A stretch of DNA of 27,500 bases, from positions 42,501-70,000 of the forward strand of contig CAUYUJ010000669.1 of assembly GCA_963575745.1 (NCBI GenBank), read 5' to 3'. Shown piece after piece: positions 27,101 to 27,500 of this stretch; the stretch's first letter is position 1; each line of letters opens with the position of its first letter. The DNA comes from Prorocentrum cordatum. Lineage: Eukaryota; Sar; Dinophyceae; Prorocentrales; Prorocentraceae. The notes under the pieces are model-generated. The model was not told the origin of the DNA, made no database searches, and saw nothing but the letters and a program-made list of their open reading frames with translations. A program made the position numbers and the translations under genes.

Positions 27101-27500
27101 TTGACCAGAAAATCGATCAAACTTGGCGGTTTCATCAAGAGATTTCTGCAACTCGGGCGCGGTGTGGGTAGTGGAGTTGCTGTCGTCAACAAAAGTAGTG
27201 CTGAGTGACCGCGGCACGTAACGATGCTGTCTCTTGGTCCAGACGCACATGAGCAGCTTAATGTCGTCCAGGGGCCAAGAGCTTCCCTGGAGGTGACCGT
27301 TTGTCCTGGCCAGTTCCTTAGAGTACGCACCGTTCATACGGATGTAACGTTTGTGGCGCCTGTAGAAGTTTCTGCGGACAGTAACGATGTCTTGGGGACA
27401 CCCCGCGTGAAGCGCGAGGTTAAGGCATATGTCCGTGATGAGATAGTCGAAACACTTCTGGCGGTCCAGGGCTGCTCCAGCCAAGGGAAGGAGAAGGGCT
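24107..27500 (-). CDS. Non-LTR retrotransposon polyprotein: RT, zinc knuckle, RNase H, C-terminal extension (5' end outside window)
   Basis: One frame is open from the window edge to TGA at 24107-24109. Residues below count from the TTG at 27484 and give 1,125. The RT end is visible as LQGSSWPLDDIKLLM (65-79, motif-B region) and FVDD (98-101, motif C). FKLGGSYI (164-171) follows. A zinc knuckle C-x2-C-x8-H-x4-C lies at 439-456. RNase H spans 538-685 with Asp545, Glu588, Asp608, His656 and Asp679, so the catalytic set is complete. Residues 735-1125 form a Pro/Ala/Asp-rich extension with a duplicated acidic Gly segment (775-805 and 831-861) and a final predicted coiled coil (1049-1096). In such elements RT copies the RNA at a nicked target and RNase H removes the template. 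The absence of stops suggests recent activity. The N-terminal RT and any endonuclease lie beyond 27500. Confidence 0.92.
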   Translation of the reverse strand, partial: ALLLPLAGAALDRQKCFDYLITDICLNLALHAGCPQDIVTVRRNFYRRHKRYIRMNGAYSKELARTNGHLQGSSWPLDDIKLLMCVWTKRQHRYVPRSLSTTFVDDSNSTTHTAPELQKSLDETAKFDRFSGQRTHPGKVAGWALTDELHTAVTQLTLAERPLRVVDSFKLGGSYINAEAAPAPAALNLTATADARVRRATSRLPRIGKLPSPMLIKARHARSLAASFCTTGTDIQAPSGPVKTAYNHALKAAIRPKGNRWVEFWTLMAVCVPVHALEIDAIMQREVFLCLRRQVNRDATLCGLVRDLQHPVQTLFGGGPVGRLVQTLQQLRWTWPTFGTMYDDWGFQISWLNLPQNAFLHMLRASQRRAFLRKIKPRRHDLGHLASVRQGLDLFASTWLARTKGAAKCNAWQLALLLNYLSGGDHTQQRRSRSNASADPSPICRYCDEEEETQEHTVRDCKCWARERVPLTTLISDEQWARLPPHTRHCGLFDEDPALLDLQADLARDPLPQPIPRPPPEGDPAASAQDSYTTYLDHDTGWTWVYAATDGACTNQAIPLLARAGYGVYYGIDHRMNYSARVHGITQNAQLAETLAIVHLTACAERPVHVFVDNQAVVDGFQRIIDGHSPPQGTHVEFWEKVHRCVMAKPNMFRVEKVASHQGDTGIDLGLIGPIAEEFNRQADALATAAARTHNLPDDIVEAAKARHRQATVLHGVAVAIYERRHRTLPLPHRRAGFTAAELNKMEPNPLLSDQAPPAAGPDIPQNPDELWAEAQRVLFDEQEDDPFGFGGGLDFLGDESASANPAPAGTRAAPPTPLLSASAHPHDNAVPFQDADEQDDDLFSLGGGSDALDDGPANENPAPSGNLANPTATPSPRALTPTYDDIGHRQDADHDPSAPRGLGGIEDAPPTPHAADHAAPPSHQPSTRPTSAALHGITTGPTAHTTPPPHRQRPAGAASAPPQGTKPDRPSCPTHASSVAEREEAAPLTSRGAALAAPALGSRRPLQSPFKGDGRQRSGSRTPLAHLDRRTEDLASVSRSSADVTEQPPLTDRETELSQAMAALQQRCLALAADLAAAQARQGPLLQRLHSAGRAFAELLTTSPDGVVPSLNIQAMLSSFRGAPPGAPR

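Overview
The window looks like nuclear DNA of a dinoflagellate with a very large, repeat-filled genome. The evidence is a 19/21 match to the dinoflagellate spliced leader (17235-17255), a split gene with very small exons in kilobase-sized introns that includes a GC donor, LINE-type endonuclease and RT/RNase H proteins of the kind abundant in dinoflagellates, and GC-rich DNA saturated with satellites and short inverted-repeat elements. A Prorocentrum-like species is my guess from the style of the repeats. It is not proven by the sequence.

Layout. From 1 to about 15.7 kb a single plus-strand gene for a PP2C-family (PPM) protein phosphatase can be pieced together from seven exon islands at 1235-1312, 2313-about 2396, about 3255-3367, 7688-7778, 11919-12011, 12137-12205 and 15606-about 15660. 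At most junctions the splice sites agree in phase and the joined peptide follows the PP2C fold: DGHGG, ANVGDCR, RTVGDAD, LAEPEV, LATDG/VWDVV. The first and last parts of the phosphatase domain were not found. The introns contain tRNA-derived SINE copies, an 820-bp duplicated block, 160-, 83-, 73- and 90-bp satellites, a 0.7-kb hexamer array and several families of short inverted-repeat elements. One 125-bp intron (12012-12136) is itself such an element with a target-site duplication.

From 16.2 to 17.2 kb there is a hairpin element and pyrimidine tracts. A spliced-leader relic at 17235 lies upstream of a decayed LINE fragment (17.8-19.8 kb) that keeps ORF1-like and endonuclease sequence. From 19.8 to 23.8 kb there is almost only simple sequence: two short direct-repeat arrays, a 0.9-kb GAC/TAC array, G/C and A-rich tracts and a 0.36-kb GA tract. 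A few orphan exon-like islands lie at 21.9-22.7 kb.

The right end (24107-27500, minus strand) is an open 1,125-codon frame for the reverse transcriptase, zinc knuckle and RNase H part of a non-LTR retrotransposon. It has an unusual 390-residue C-terminal extension and runs off the window. Its presumed 3' UTR carries three small palindromes and ends in the GA/TC tract.

Functionally there is one cellular gene, the phosphatase. The rest is mobile and repetitive DNA, and its main interest is as a record of how dinoflagellate introns are made and filled.
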